NCBI GenBank assembly: GCA_026119855.1
Contig: JAOWBW010001046.1
Coordinates: forward strand, 186,001-250,000
Direction: 5' to 3'
Length of the DNA stretch: 64,000 nt
From: Campanula takesimana
Lineage: Eukaryota > Streptophyta > Magnoliopsida > Asterales > Campanulaceae
Part shown: piece by piece, positions 33,642 through 46,366 of the stretch
How positions within the stretch are numbered: position 1 is the first letter of the stretch
Layout: each line of letters opens with the position of its first letter
The notes under the pieces: model-generated
What the model was told of the DNA's origin: nothing
Database searches by the model: none
Seen by the model: only the letters and a program-made list of their open reading frames with translations
Position numbers and translations under genes: made by a program

Positions 33642-36600
33642 ATGGGTCCTAAGAAAGCATCCAACGCATCACAAGATGAAATGGTATGGATTCCTCAACC
33701 CTTAAACTCTTAATTTATTTATTTTTTTTTTCTAATTTCTGGGTTTGCGAGTTCTTTCAAAACCGAAAATTGGACTTTCTTTGATTAATCGAGCTTCGGT
33801 TCTCCATTTTCAAAATCGTTTGTTAGGTTTTGTTACATTCTTGATTTCGAATCTTTTGAATCCAACATTTTAACGATCACTGTATTTTGCGAATCTGAAA
33901 ATCTTAGATTTTTGACTTTTTAAATTTTTGGATCTTTTAATCCATTTTCTGGATTTGTTGTTGATGTGTACTTGTTTTGGTTTACATTTTCGTGATCCTT
34001 GTGTTCATGCGGTCATTTTGACATATTGTATGCTTGATTTGGTGAAGTTTCATGATTTATGTGTTCTTGGTGTTATTCAAGCATTCAAGCCATGTTCTTC
34101 GTGTTCTTCGTTGTTTTTGCATAACTTGGGTTCCAATATTTCCAAAACTTGTTTTTCAAAAAAATTCATGTTTGATCTTGTTTGCATGCATATGTATGTT
34201 GTGCATGTGTTTGTGTGTTTTTTTGTGTGTTTTTATGCTAAGTTTAAATTATTTACATAGATATGCGCCTAATTATGAATCTATGCGCCTATTGATATTA
34301 TGCGCCTCAAAGTGATTAATGCGCCTAACATGTGTATGCGCCTCTGGCTATTACAAATATTATGCGCCTAATAACATTATGCGCCTATATATCTTATGCG
34401 CCTCTATTCATACTTAGTCAAATTTTTCTTTGTTTTAATTTTTCCTTAGTATAGTTTCATAGAACCATGCTATGCGCCTAATTATTCTATGCGCCTCAAA
34501 TTTTGTATGCGCCTAGTCTATATTTTGCTCATTTTATGATTCTACGCGCCTGATACACTCCTAACTTAAATCATTGTTATGTTTTCAGGATCCAGCAAAT
34601 TTCAGACCTGGTGAGACATTTAATCTCACTGAGTTATCAACTGTCCAGATTGGAGTTGATGTCATGGAGTACAAAAGACTAGCTAGTCTTCTACCTTTAT
34701 TCACCCTGGAGCAACCCTTCTACTCACCGCTCCTTGTTGATGAATTTTTCTCCAGTGCTGTGTCGTGGAAACTCCAATAGACATTGAAGGGGTTATGCGC
34801 TACAGAATACGCGCCGTGGTTTAGAATGTTGATATTACCATTTCTACTGGTACTTTGAAGAATATCATCAACTTCTCCACTACTGGCCCTCTAGGCGTTT
34901 CCGGGAAAATCAACACTTACTCCGTAGCCGCACAGAACATTATAGCGCATACTTATCTCAATATTCCTACTCTTCAGAATAACATCAAATCTGTTGAGAT
35001 AAGGGATGGAGGTGAGTTGCTGGCTCACATAGCACATCTGGTGGATACTTTCATAATTTTCAAGACTGGAAATGTGAACAGATTCACAATGGAGCAATGG
35101 GAGTATGCTGCTACGACAATGGGAAAAACCGTCCTCAACTGGCCCCAAATCCTCTTCAAAACTTTAAAGGACCAGATTGATAAATACAACAAGAACAAGG
35201 CTGAAGGAAAGACTAAGTTCAAGACACACTGCAGAATACTCACGAAGATATTTCTCACCAATCCTGCTCTTGCTAATTTCCTCGCTCAGAACCCAGCTTA
35301 TCAAACCACTGACGTTCCAATTTTTGGCAAAGACAGTTTGGTTATGAAAAGGTGTAGAAAGCGCATGGCTAAGCGTGCGCCAAGAGTTAAAGGAGATCAG
35401 TTGGTTGATGAAGCCACTGAGTCTGATGAAGATGCAGAAGATGGCGCAGAAGATGGCGCAGATACTGAAGCAGCACCGCGCGCAGAAGCAACTGCTCTTT
35501 GGCGCAGACAAAGTGAAGGGAAAAGGGATTGCTTAAGGTACAAGCAGACCTCTTAAGCGCCCTCGAACTGACACAGAAGAAGAGAAAAAACTGAAGCGCG
35601 CAAAAGAAGCCAGTAGAATGGAAGCGCAGAAAAAGCAAGATGAAGACTTCAGATTGAAACAAGCTACTTTATTGGCTAAATCCGAAAGGCGCAAGGGTGC
35701 AGGGTCTAGCACTGATGTACGCGCGCCTGCTCCTACTGCGCCTCCTAGTGTTACTGCGCCTCCAACAAAACCGATTTCTACTCCAGTTCCAGTTCAGAAA
35801 CCAACTCCAGAACCAATCTCTGCTGAGCGCCAAGCTCTCAAAGATAAGCTATCTGATGAAGTTTTTGGCGACTTGAGTGATGATCAAGTTCAGGGGGAGC
35901 CAGAACTTGATGACTATGTTCCTTCTCCTCGCGCTCCTACTCCATCACCTGTTAGGCGCTCCTTTTCTACTGCGCCTCAACCTGCTCCTGCACCTCCTCC
36001 TCCCACTCCTGATAAGAGTGTTGTTACATCTCTGCTACAGCAACTCCAGTAAGGCCAAACTCAGATGAATTCACTTTTAGAACTTCACACTTCTATGCTT
36101 ACTAAGCAGGCTGATGAGATTGTTTCCATTAAGGGGGAGATGGCGCGCATAGATGCGAATATCAAGGACAAACATTTTCTTACACCTCAACAGTGGAATG
36201 ATGCTATAGACCAAATGAATGATATTTTCAAAGGTAATCTTGCTTCCCTCCATGAGCGCATAGATGGTGGCATCAAACTCACTGATGGCCAAGATTTCAT
36301 TAATGCCATAAGGGAGGTAGAGTTGAATATAGCAGGTGATATAAGGAAGTTGTTTGAGATGGTGGCTGGAGATAGCCAAAAATTATTGAGTGTGGTTGAC
36401 AAACTCAAAGAAGTTAAGGATGAACTAGAAATCCTGGGTTTAACAGTATATGGTGCTGATCCTGGCACAGAACCCAAATCTCCTGAATCCCATGCGCCTT
36501 CAGCTCCTGAAACTCCTGCGCCCTCTTCCAGCTCTGCTCCTGGCGCGCATATAGACATTAATTCACTGCTCTAAAAGATTGATGTTTTGAAAGAATTAGT

Positions 36601-36925
36601 TGTCACTCACTTTAATGCCGCGCATTCCAGTGCAGACAGGCGCACAGATAGAGTTTCTGCTGATATACTCACTGCCCAAGCTGCTGTTGAAGCAAACTTT
36701 CAAGCCTTCACTGAAAACTTTTCACAACAGCAATCCATCACTCAGCGCACCATTGATGAGTATCAAAACATCAATGTTGATCATCTGCGCTACATTAGAG
36801 ATGGTGTCACTGATACTCACGGTGTTGTAAACCGTTGTCACCAGCTTTCAAAGCAGATTCAGCGCTCCGTGAAGGAGATTGAATAAGGATTGAAGGAAGA
36901 CGATGCGCCTCCTCTCAACCCTTAG
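33642..36925 (+). pseudogene. Sire-1a ORF3 downstream of pol, intron-containing, broken (copy 1)
   Basis: Exon 1 is 33642-33683 (14 codons) with donor gtatgg. The intron is 33684-34588, with acceptor ttttcag, and exon 2 is 34589-36925. The position between pol and the 3' LTR is that of the Sirevirus env-like gene, but I see no signal peptide or membrane segment. The protein has an N-terminal folded region, an acidic and Lys/Arg-rich middle, a Pro/Ala-rich linker and a C-terminal coiled-coil region. Breaks: a one-base deletion near 34763, an in-frame TAG at 34822-34824 (also present in copy 2), a frameshift near 35510, and TAA codons at 36050, 36571 and 36884. Function is unknown. Confidence 0.7.
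34262..34553. repeat. Dispersed TGCGCCT motif array inside ORF3 intron
   Basis: Eleven copies of TGCGCCT and one CGCGCCT are spaced 15-60 bp apart in AT-rich intron sequence. The same array is at 38878-39145 in Sire-1b, and the motif is enriched in the LTR (37660-37800). Spacing is irregular, so it is not a satellite. Confidence 0.8.
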
Positions 36926-37445
36926 TTTCTTTTATTTGTAAGTTAATTGAAATCTTTTTGTGATTAGAAACTTTTATTAGTAATTTAGTGCTTATGTGTT
37001 TTAGCACCTTTTGATTTTTGTTCCAATGAAAACTTGTAATCACCAACTCCTATATTTCGAATTTTTTAATGAGAACAAAGCATCACTATTATTTCAAACC
37101 TTGTTCACTCAAACTTCTTGTTTCTAGAACAATGAATGTTGTTTAAAATCATATGCATCATATTTGAACTGCTTCATATTTCATACATTGAGTTTAAACT
37201 TTGTTTAAACATATTTTAAAACTAAAACTCATATATCATTTTGAATGTGTTAAACTATCATTTCTATCTTTCCATTTGTAATGATTTATCTTTATTGGAA
37301 TAGATTAGAAATCTATATCTTGGACTAGTGTGTGCATTAACTTGAGACATGATTTACCAATTTCATTTATTTGGACATGTTTTTATCAAGTATAATGTTT
37401 GTCCCTGATATAGTAGGTAATGGCATAAATCAAATAGGGGGAGAT
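36926..37445 (+). other. Sire-1a 3' untranslated region and polypurine tract
   Basis: No gene is seen. The polypurine tract agggggagat (37436-37445) abuts the LTR. The same layout is at 41512-42030 in Sire-1b. Confidence 0.7.
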
Positions 37446-38877
37446 TGTTGGGTATGCCCACTTATATCTCAGTTTCAATGTAATAGGATTGATTAGATTT
37501 GATTGATCAATCACTTAAGTTTTATTTCATGGACTTTACACCAAATGTAAGAAGTATTTATACTTCATTTTTTAGGTAGTCTATTGTAATAGAACAGGCT
37601 TAGGAATAGGGCAAGAAGATCAAGATTGAAGTAAATCACTCCTTGAGTTTGAGCTACGCACTTTTGCGCTCCATTCAACGCGCCATGCGCCCCCTTCACC
37701 TTTGCACCATGCGCCTATCCAAGCGCGCGCGCATAAGGTGATGCGCCTAACTATTCTACGCCTCCCCATTGGCTCATGCGCGCCTCTTAGCTCAACGCGC
37801 CTAAAAAAAGTGTTTTTAACACTCAGTGATTTATTGAAGATTCGAAGACTTGAAGAAGATTCAAACTACGCCAATGATCCAACGGTGGTTAAATAACACG
37901 TATACACCCGTATCTAAGGACACCTGTCCATAACGGTCATATTTGTGTTATGTGTCTAACGGCTATAAAAGGACACGTGCTCCACTCAATGAGCGACAGC
38001 ACATCCGTCCTTTTTTTTGACTCACCAAGGATTTCCAACGGCTAGTTTTTTGGGCTCTACTATAAATACCCCATAACTTCAACCATTTGAAGTTGCTAAG
38101 CATTTCAAGAATTTCTCTCTCAAGCATTTGTTAAAGATTTGAAGATTGCCTTTGATTTACCAAAATTCTCAAGAACATCTTCATAACTTCATCCTTAGCC
38201 CAGATCCTCAAGCAAAAACATTTTAGTTTTCTTGTGCTCTCAATCTCAAAGATCTAAAGATCCTTGAATCTAAAATCACACACGCACCTCTTTAAGTTTG
38301 ATCACTTAGATCTTTCTTTTAGAGATACACCGGTTATTGTCTAGGATTTGTTCTTTCATAGATATAGATCTTGAGTAAGTGCATAAGCTCAAACGATTGT
38401 AATTTGTAACACTCTCTCATTATATAAGATCTTCATTAGAAATCCAAGACTAACCATCTTGGTAGAGGACGTAGATCATTTTCCCGATCGAACCTCTCCA
38501 AATAGCGCGTACTTACTATCTTGATATTTACCTTCAAGTCATACCATATCTAACTATTTGATTGCTTATTCATTGTGGATTGATTGATTGAATTGTGTTG
38601 TGTTTGTTATATCATTTGCCTTAGTTTCTTATTTCACCCACTTTGAGCCAAAATAATTAGAGTGTTTGTGCGCCCCTTTTATCATACTTTGCGCCTATTT
38701 ACATTACTAAATCCCCCTGTGCATTTCACTCACTCACTTAGGCGCATATCATAACGCTTATTTGATAAAGTGTGCATTTGCCATTGAATTTTGAAGGGTA
38801 TGAAAAGAATTCTAAAACAGCTATTCACCCCCCCCTGTAGCTATTTTCCATACCCTTGTTGCCCTTTGGGACCAACA
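37446..38877 (+). repeat. Sire-1a 3' LTR
   Basis: The 1432-bp LTR starts TGTTGG and ends CCAACA. A GCGC-rich block lies at 37660-37805 and a TATA box, TATAAAT, at 38061-38067. It is followed immediately by Sire-1b ORF3 intron sequence, consistent with insertion of Sire-1a into Sire-1b. Confidence 0.92.
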
Positions 38878-39183
38878 ATGCGCCTCAAAGTGATTCATGC
38901 GCCTAACATGTGTATGCGTCTCTGGCTATTACAAATATTATGCGCCTCAATCATTTATGCGCCTAATAACATTATGCGCCTATATATCTTATGCGCCTCT
39001 ATTCATACTTAGTCAAATTTTTCTATGTTTTAATTTTTCCTTAGTATAGTTTCATAGAACCATGCTATGCGCCTAATTATTCTATGCGCCTCAAATTTTG
39101 TATGCGCCTAGTCTATATTTTGCACATTTTATGATTCTACGCGCCTGATACACTCCTAACTTAAATCATTGTTATGTTTTCAG

Positions 39184-41511
39184 GATCCAGCAAATTTCAG
39201 ACCTGGTGAGACATTTAATCTCACTGAGTTATCAACTGACCAGATTGGAGTTGATGTCATGGAGTACATAAGACTAGCTAGTCTTCTACCTTTATTCACC
39301 CTGGAGAAACCCTTCTACTCACCGCTCCTTGTTGATGAATTTTTCTCCATTGCCGTGTTCGTGGAAACTCCAATAGACATTGAAGGGGTTATGCGCTACA
39401 GAATACGCGTCGTGGTTTAGAATGTTGATATTACCATTTCTACTGGTACTTTGAAGAATATCATCAAATTCACCACTATTGGCCCTCTAGGCGTCTCCGT
39501 GAAAATCAACACTTACTCCGTAGCCGCGCAGAACATTATAGCGCATACTTATCTCAATATTCCTACTCTTCAGAATAACATCAAATATGTTGAGATAAGG
39601 GATGGAGGTGAGTTACTGGCGCACATAGCGCATCTGGTGGGTACTTCCATAATTTTTAAGACTGGAAATGTGAACAGATTCACAATGGAGCAATGGGAGT
39701 ATACTGCTACGATAATGGGAAAAACCGTCCTCAACTGGCCCCAAATCCTCTCCAAAACTTTAAAGGACCAGATTGATAAATACAACAAGAACAAGGCTGA
39801 AGGAAAGACTAAGTTCAAGACACACTGCAGAATACTCACGAAGATTTTTCTCACCTATCCTGCTCTTGCTAATTTCCTCGCTCAGAACCCAGCTTATCAA
39901 ACCACTGACGTTCCAATGTTTGGCAAAGATAGTTTAATTATGAAAAGGCGTAGAAAGCGCATGGCTAAGCACGCGCCAAGAGTTAAAGGAGATCAGTTGG
40001 TTGATGAAGCCACTGAGTCTAATGAAGATGCAGAAGATGGCGCAGAAGATGGCGCAGAACCTGAAGCAGCACCGCCTACAGAAGCAACTGCTCCTGGCAC
40101 AGACAAAGTGTTGGGAAAAGGGATTCCTGAAGGTACAAGCAGACCTCCTAAGCGCCCTCGAACTGACACAGAAGAAGAGAAAGAACTGAAGCGCGCAAAA
40201 GAAGCCAGTAGACTGGAAGCGCAGAAAAAGCGAGATGAAGACTTCAGATTGAAACAAGCTGCTTTATTGGCTAAATCCGAAAGGCGCAAGGGTAGCGCTG
40301 ATGTACGCGCGCCGGCTTCTACTGCGCCTCCTAGTGTTACTGCGCCTCCAACAAAACCAATTTCTACTCCTGCTCCAGCTCAGAAACCAACTCCAGAACC
40401 ACTCTCTGCTGAGCGCCAAGCTCTCAAAGATAAGCTATCTGATAAACTTTTTGGCGACTTGAGTGATGATCAAGTTTAGGGGGAGCCAAAACTTGATGAC
40501 TATGTTCCCTCTCCTCGCGCTCCTACTCCATCACTTGTTAGGCACTCCTCTTCTACTGCGCCCCAACCTACTCCTGCGCCTCCTCCTCCCTCCCCTGATA
40601 TGAGTATAGTTATCTTATTGCTTCAGCAACTTCAGCAAGGCCAAGCTCACATTAATTCTCAGATGGAGCTTCATACTTCTATGCTTACTCAGCAGGATGA
40701 TGAGATTGCTGCCGTTAAGGGGGAGATGGCGCGCATAGATGCGAATATCAAGGACAAACATTTCCTTAATCCTCAACAATAGAATGATGCTATAGACCAA
40801 ATGAATGTGCTTTTCAAAGGTACTCTTGCTTCCCTAAATGAGCACATAAATGGTGGCATCAAACTCACTGATGGCCAAGATTTCATTAATGCCATAAGGG
40901 AGGTAGAGTTGAATATATCAGGTGATATAAGGAAGTTGTTTGAGATGGTGGCTGGAGATAGCAAAAAATTATTGAGTGTGGTTGACAAACTCAAAGAAGT
41001 TAAGGATGAACTAGAAATCCTTGGTTTAACAGTATATGGTGCTGATCCTGGAGCAGAACCCAAAGCTCCTGAATCCCATGCGCCTTCAGCTCCTGAAACT
41101 CCTGCGCCCTCTTCCAGCTTTGTTCCTGGCGCGCATATAGACATTAATTCACTGCTCTCAAAGATTGATGTTTTGAAGGAATTAGTTGTCACTCACTTTA
41201 ATGCCGCGCATTCCAGTGCAGACATGCGCACAGATAGAGTTTCTGCTGATATACTCACTGCCCAAGCTGCTGTTGAAGCAAACTTTCAAGCCTTCACTGA
41301 AAACTTTTCACAACAGCAATCCATCACTCAGCGCACCATTTATGAGTATCAAAACATCAATGTTGATCATCTGCGCTACATTAGAGATGGTGTCACTGAT
41401 ACTCACGGTGTTGTAAACCGTTGTCACCAGCTTTCAAAGCAGATTCAGCGCTCCGTAAAGGAGATTGAAGAAGGATTGAAGGAAGACGATGCGCCTCCTC
41501 CAAACCCTTAG
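39184..41511 (+). pseudogene. Sire-1b ORF3 exon 2 (copy 2)
   Basis: Exon 2 runs in a single frame from the acceptor at 39183 to the stop at 41509-41511, 776 codons. It is interrupted only by TAG codons at 39418, 40477 and 40780, with no frameshift. The domain order is as in copy 1: N-terminal region, RRRKR basic cluster, acidic repeats, Lys/Glu-rich helix, Pro-rich linker and C-terminal helical region. The first TAG is shared with copy 1; the other two are private. I do not recognise a characterised family. Confidence 0.75.
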
Positions 41512-42030
41512 TTTCTTTTATTTGTAAGTTAATTGAAATCTTTTTGTGATTAGAAACTTTTTTTAGTAATTTAATGCTTATGTGTTTTCGCACCTTTTGA
41601 TTTTTGTTCCACTGAAAACTTGTAATCACCAACTCCTATATTTCGAGTTTTAATGAGAACAAAGCATCACTATCATTTCAAACTTTGTTCACTCAAACTT
41701 CTTGTTTGTAGAACAATGAATGTTGTTTAAAATCATATGCATCTTATTTGAACTGCTTCATATTTCATGCATTGAGTTTAAACTTTGTTTAAACATATCT
41801 CAAAACTAAAACTCATATATCATTTGAATGTGTTATGAACTGTCATTTCTATCTTTCCATTTGTAATGTTTTATCCTTATTGGAATAGATTAGAAATCTA
41901 TATCTTGGACGAGTGTGTGCATTAACTTGAGACATGATTTACAAATTTCATTTATTTAGACATGTTATTATCAAGTATAATGTTTGTCCCTGATATAGTA
42001 GATAATGGCATCAATCAAATAGGGGGAGAT

Positions 42031-43465
42031 TGTTGGGTATGCCCACTTATATCTCAGTTTCAATGTAATATGATTGATTAGATTTGATTGATCCATCACC
42101 TAAGTTTTATTTCATGGACTTTAGACCCACATGTAAGAAGTTTTTATACTTCATTTTTTAGAGTGTCCATTGTAATAGAATAGGCTTAGGAATAGGGCAA
42201 GAAGATCAAGATTGAAGAAAATCACTCCGTGAGTTTGAGCTACGCGCCTATGCGCTCCATTCAACACGCCATGCGCCCCCTTCACCTTTACGCCATGCGC
42301 CTATCCAAGCGCACGCGCATAAGGTGATGCGCCTAGCTATTCTACGCGCCCCATTGGCTCATGCGCGCCTCTTAGATCAACGAGCCTCATAGTGTTAATT
42401 CAACACTCAGTGATTTATTGAAGATTCGAAGACTTGAAGAAGATTCAAACTACGCCAATGATCCAACGGTGGTTAAAAAACACGTATGCACCCGTATCTA
42501 AGGACACCTGTCAATAACGGTCATATTTGTGTTATGTGTCTAACGGCTATAAAAGGACACGTGCTCCACTCAATGAGCGACAGCACATCTGTCCTTTCTC
42601 TGACTCACCAAGGATTTCCAACGGCTAGTTTTTGGGGCTCTACTATAAATACCCCATAACTTCAACCATTTGAAGTTGCTAAGAATTTCAAGAATTTCTC
42701 TCTCAAGCATTTGTTGAAGATTTGAAGATTGCCTTTGTTATTTCCAGAATTCTCAAGAACATCTTCATAACTTCATCCTTAGCCCAGATCCTCAAGCAAA
42801 AACACTTTAGTTTTCTTGTGCTCTCAATATCAAAGATCTAAAGAGCCTTGATTCTTAAATCACACACGCACCTCTTTAAGTTTGATCACTTAGATCTTTC
42901 TTTAAGAGATACACCGGTTATTGTCTAAGATTTGTTCTTTCATAGATATTAGATCTTGAGTTAGTGTGTAAGCTCAAAACGATTGTAATTTGTAACACTC
43001 TCTCATAATATAAGATCTTCATTATAAATCCAAGACTAACCATCTTGGTAGAGGACGTAGATCATTTTCCCGATTGAACCTCTCCAAATAGCGCGTACTT
43101 ACTATCTTGCTATTTTCTTTCAAGTCATATCATATAAAACTATTTGATTGTTTATTCATTGTAGATTGATTGATTGAACTGTGTTGTGTTTGTTATATCA
43201 TTTGCCTTAGTTTCTTATTTCACCCACTTTAAGCCAAAATACTTAGAGTGTGTGTGCGCCCCCTTTATCATACTTTGCGTCTATTTACATTACTAAATTC
43301 CGCTATGCATTTCACTCACTCACTTAGGCGCATATCATAACGCTTATTTGATAAAGTGTGCATTTGCAATTGAGTTTATCAATGGTTCGAAAAGAATTAT
43401 AAAACAGCTATTCACCCCCCCCCTCTAGCTATTTTTCATACCCTTGTTGCCCTTTGGGACCAACA
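42031..43465 (+). repeat. Sire-1b 3' LTR
   Basis: The LTR is 1435 bp, TGTTGG to CCAACA, with TATAAAT at 42644-42650 and a GCGC block at 42240-42370. The right flank atcgt (43466-43470) should be the target-site duplication; its partner is outside the window. Confidence 0.92.
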
Positions 43466-46087
43466 ATCGTCCATTTCAAAGGAACCGATGGGCAGCACCT
43501 AATCGACTTGAGGAAGTTCTTTGATAGGTTAAGAAAGCACTCCATAAGGCTCAACCCGGCTAAGTGCACTTTTGGGGTGTCCCGTGGCAAAGTTTTGGGG
43601 TACATGATCACCGAACGCGGCATTGAGATTGACCCCCAAAAGGTTAAGGCAATTATAGAAATGAGACCACCACATACTCAAACGGAGGTAAAAGCCTTCA
43701 TGGGACGATTGCAATACATCAGTCATTTCATAAACCAACTCACACCCACATGTGAGCCCATTTTCAAACTGCTAAGAAAGAACACGGAGGTTGAGTGGAA
43801 CGAGGAATGTCAAAGGGCCTTCAAGAAAATCAAAGAATACCTTATTCATCCGCCGATCCTTTGCCCTCCACACAAGGGTGAGCCTCTCTTGCTCTACTTG
43901 ACAGTGACTGAAATGTCGGTAGGAGCTATGTTGGCCCAAGAGAAATGAGATTCAAAAGTAGAGAATGCCATCTACTTTGTGAGCCGGAAACTGCAAGGGA
44001 GTGAACTTAACTACTCCGCCATTGAAAAGACGTGTGCTGGACTGGTATGGGTAGTGAGGAAACTGAAGCACTACATGCATTCCCACCCGATACAGCTCAT
44101 CTCCAAAATAGATCCCATTAAATGTTTGTTGGAAAAGCCTTCTCTATCCATGAGACTCGCCAAATGGTCTTTCTTCCTAGCAGAGTATGATATCAGTCAT
44201 GTGACGCGAAAAGCAGTCAAAGGGAGAGTTATGGCGGAACACTTGGCAGATTTCCCTAGCAATGAAGAAAAGGAGACTAACCCCCAATTCCCCGACGAAG
44301 GAATATTTTCTCTTGAGGGTGAAAACAAATGTCAACTGTTCTTTGATGGCGCCGCGAACAAGAGGGGAAATGGCATTGGAATGCTCTTAGTGGATCCGAA
44401 GGACGAGCACACCCCTATTGCCATTAAATTAAACTTTGAGGTGACCAACAATGCCACCGAATATGAGGCATGCACAGCCGGCTTAGAGGCCGCCCTTGAA
44501 AGGAATGTGAAAGAATTGGAAGTCTACGGGGATTCAGCCTTGATCATCAACCAAGTGTCTAACAAATGGAAGATGTTGGACCCGGGGCTGCAAAAATACC
44601 ACGCCCACATGGAGGAGCTCATGGCCCAATTCAAAGAGGTCAGCTTTCATTACCTACCAAGGGATCATAATCGCTTCGCGGATGCTTTGGCTACCTTGGC
44701 TTCTTTAGTGGAAATCCCCGAGGGAAAATCAATAAAACCCTTCAGGGTTAGTAGAAAAGAAAATCCGGCCTACTGTTGTGAAATCGAAGGAGCCCCGGAG
44801 AAAGTAGAGGAGCCATGGTACAACCAAATTTACCAATTCCTCAAAGAATGAAAAGTTTCCTTCACAAATAAGAAAGGAGAATACAAGGATGGGATCAAAG
44901 CCAAAGGTGTGGCAGCCCTCAAACGGTTAGCATCTCACTACGTGATTCTGGGAGATATCTTGTACAAGAAACGCCATCAGGGCCTTCTCATAAGATGCAT
45001 AAGCGCAAAGAAAGCGCAGGAACTCATGAAAGAGTTCCATGGGGGAGTATGTGGCCCTCACATGAATGCTCGGGCCTTAATGCAAGTCGTCCTACGAATG
45101 GGGTATTTTTGGATCTCGATGGAGACCGACTGCATACAGTTTGTGAAGAAGTGTGATAAGTGTCAATGGTTCTCCAACCTTAATCACCTGCCGCCTCACC
45201 ATTTGTACTGCATGACAACCCCTTGGCCTTTCTTAACTTGGGGCATTGACATCATTGGAAATATTTATCCACCCAGAAGCAATGGTCATGAATTTGTCTT
45301 GGTAGCCGTGGACTATTTCACGAAATGGGTCAAAGCCAAATCCTACAAAGTCTTAACCTCAAAGAAGGTCGCGGAATTTATGAAGGAAAACATCATGTGC
45401 CTTTATGGAATCCCAAATGAGATCATCACTGATAATGGCTCACACTTTGACGGCGAATGTGATTGACTGTTGGGAGAATTTTGAGTCACTCGTCACAAGT
45501 CCTCCCCTTATAGGCCTCAAACCAATGGTGCGGTAGAATCCACTAACAAAACGCTTGAAACGATCATCAAGAAAATGGCAACACGGGGAAGGGATTGGCC
45601 CGAGAAACTACACCTAGTGCTGTGGGGCTACCGGACTTCAGTCAGGACCGCCACCGGGGAAACTCCTTTTGCTCTCACCTACGGGATGGAGGCCATGCTT
45701 CCGGCAGAATTGGAGGTCCCATCTCTAAGGGTTTTACTAGAAAATCAAATTTATGAGGTAGATTGGCTCCAAAGTCGGCATGGTGAATTGGCCTTGCTAG
45801 ATGAACGCCGTTTGAAATCCATGGAACACATCCGTGACTACCAAAGAAGAATGGCATGAGCCTTTGACAAAAAGGTGAAGCCCCGATAAATTCGGGTAGG
45901 AGACCTGGTTCTCAAAGAAAAACCCCCGGGAAGGTCTAATCCCGACGGAAAATGGGAACCCGTATGGATCGGTCCCTTTATGGTGCAAGAGGTTTTTTCG
46001 GCAGGAGCAATGAGACTCGCAGATTTGGATGGCAACCCCTTCATGCACCCGGTCAACGGCGACAAGCTCCGCCGATACTTTGTTTAA
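43466..46087 (+). pseudogene. Tat-1 pol, from RT thumb to integrase end
   Basis: One continuous frame without frameshift ends at TAA 46085-46087. It is interrupted by TGA at 43946, 44849, 45464, 45482 and 45857 and TAA at 45887. The order is the RT palm/thumb end (GTDGQHLIDLRKFF), RNase H, additional archaeal RNase H (FFDGAANKRG near 44342, D, E, D and D residues all visible) and integrase with C-x2-C near 45155, Asp in WGIDIIG (about 45245), Asp in TDNGSHF (about 45430) and Glu in NGAVESTNK (about 45535). Several TGA codons sit where homologues have Arg, consistent with CGA to TGA decay of methylated DNA. Confidence 0.92.
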
Positions 46088-46144
46088 AAAAATATGAAAA
46101 ATGAACTATGATGACCTGAGCCCCTTAGTCCTATTTGTGAAAGG

Positions 46145-46159
46145 GGAACGTAGGCAACC
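46145..46159 (+). promoter_or_regulatory. Conserved post-pol motif shared with Tat-2
   Basis: GGAACGTAGGCAACC lies 57 bp after the pol stop and is identical to the minus strand of 8745-8759 in Tat-2. The rest of the two 3' regions has diverged beyond visible similarity. Confidence 0.5.
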
Positions 46160-46366
46160 AATCATTGGTCCCGTCTCAAAAATAAATAAAATTCAAATTT
46201 GGTTCTTAAAGGAAACTTCATAATAAGTAACCACTGCCACCACGGTTCAAACACTTCTTTGATGATTTCAAGCACGGTCTACTCTCGTCTCAATGACATG
46301 TTAAAAAAAATTATAAATAAAACACCTAATCAAATGGATGGATACTTAGGACAGTGAGAATCATCA

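Larger units (their letters stand above)
1..38877 (+). mobile_element. Sire-1a: Ty1/copia (Sirevirus-like) retrotransposon, 5' end outside window
   Basis: The order is gag (1-1640), PR, IN, RT and RNase H (copia order, IN before RT), then an extra ORF3 downstream of pol, a polypurine tract and a 1.43-kb LTR (37446-38877). A long gag and a gene between pol and the 3' LTR are the hallmarks of the plant Sirevirus genus of Pseudoviridae. The element is cut at its protease by Chr-1 (1792-29843). The reading frame resumes exactly after that insertion, with the 5-bp duplication atgaa on both sides. The 5' LTR and PBS lie left of the window. Several stops and one internal deletion in IN make it non-autonomous. 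Family placement is inference from architecture. Confidence 0.8.
38878..43465 (+). mobile_element. Sire-1b: 3' end of a second copy of the same family
   Basis: It starts within the ORF3 intron, at the equivalent of 34299 in Sire-1a, and runs through exon 2, the 3' untranslated region, the polypurine tract and an LTR (42031-43465). The simplest reading is that Sire-1a inserted into this intron, so the rest of Sire-1b should lie left of the window. Unequal recombination giving an LTR-ORF3-LTR array is the alternative. Confidence 0.75.

Noticed and set aside
37446..43465. LTR-ORF3-LTR unit as a small independent non-autonomous element
   Set aside because: There is no PBS after the left LTR and the internal part starts mid-intron. 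Nested insertion of Sire-1a into Sire-1b explains the structure better.
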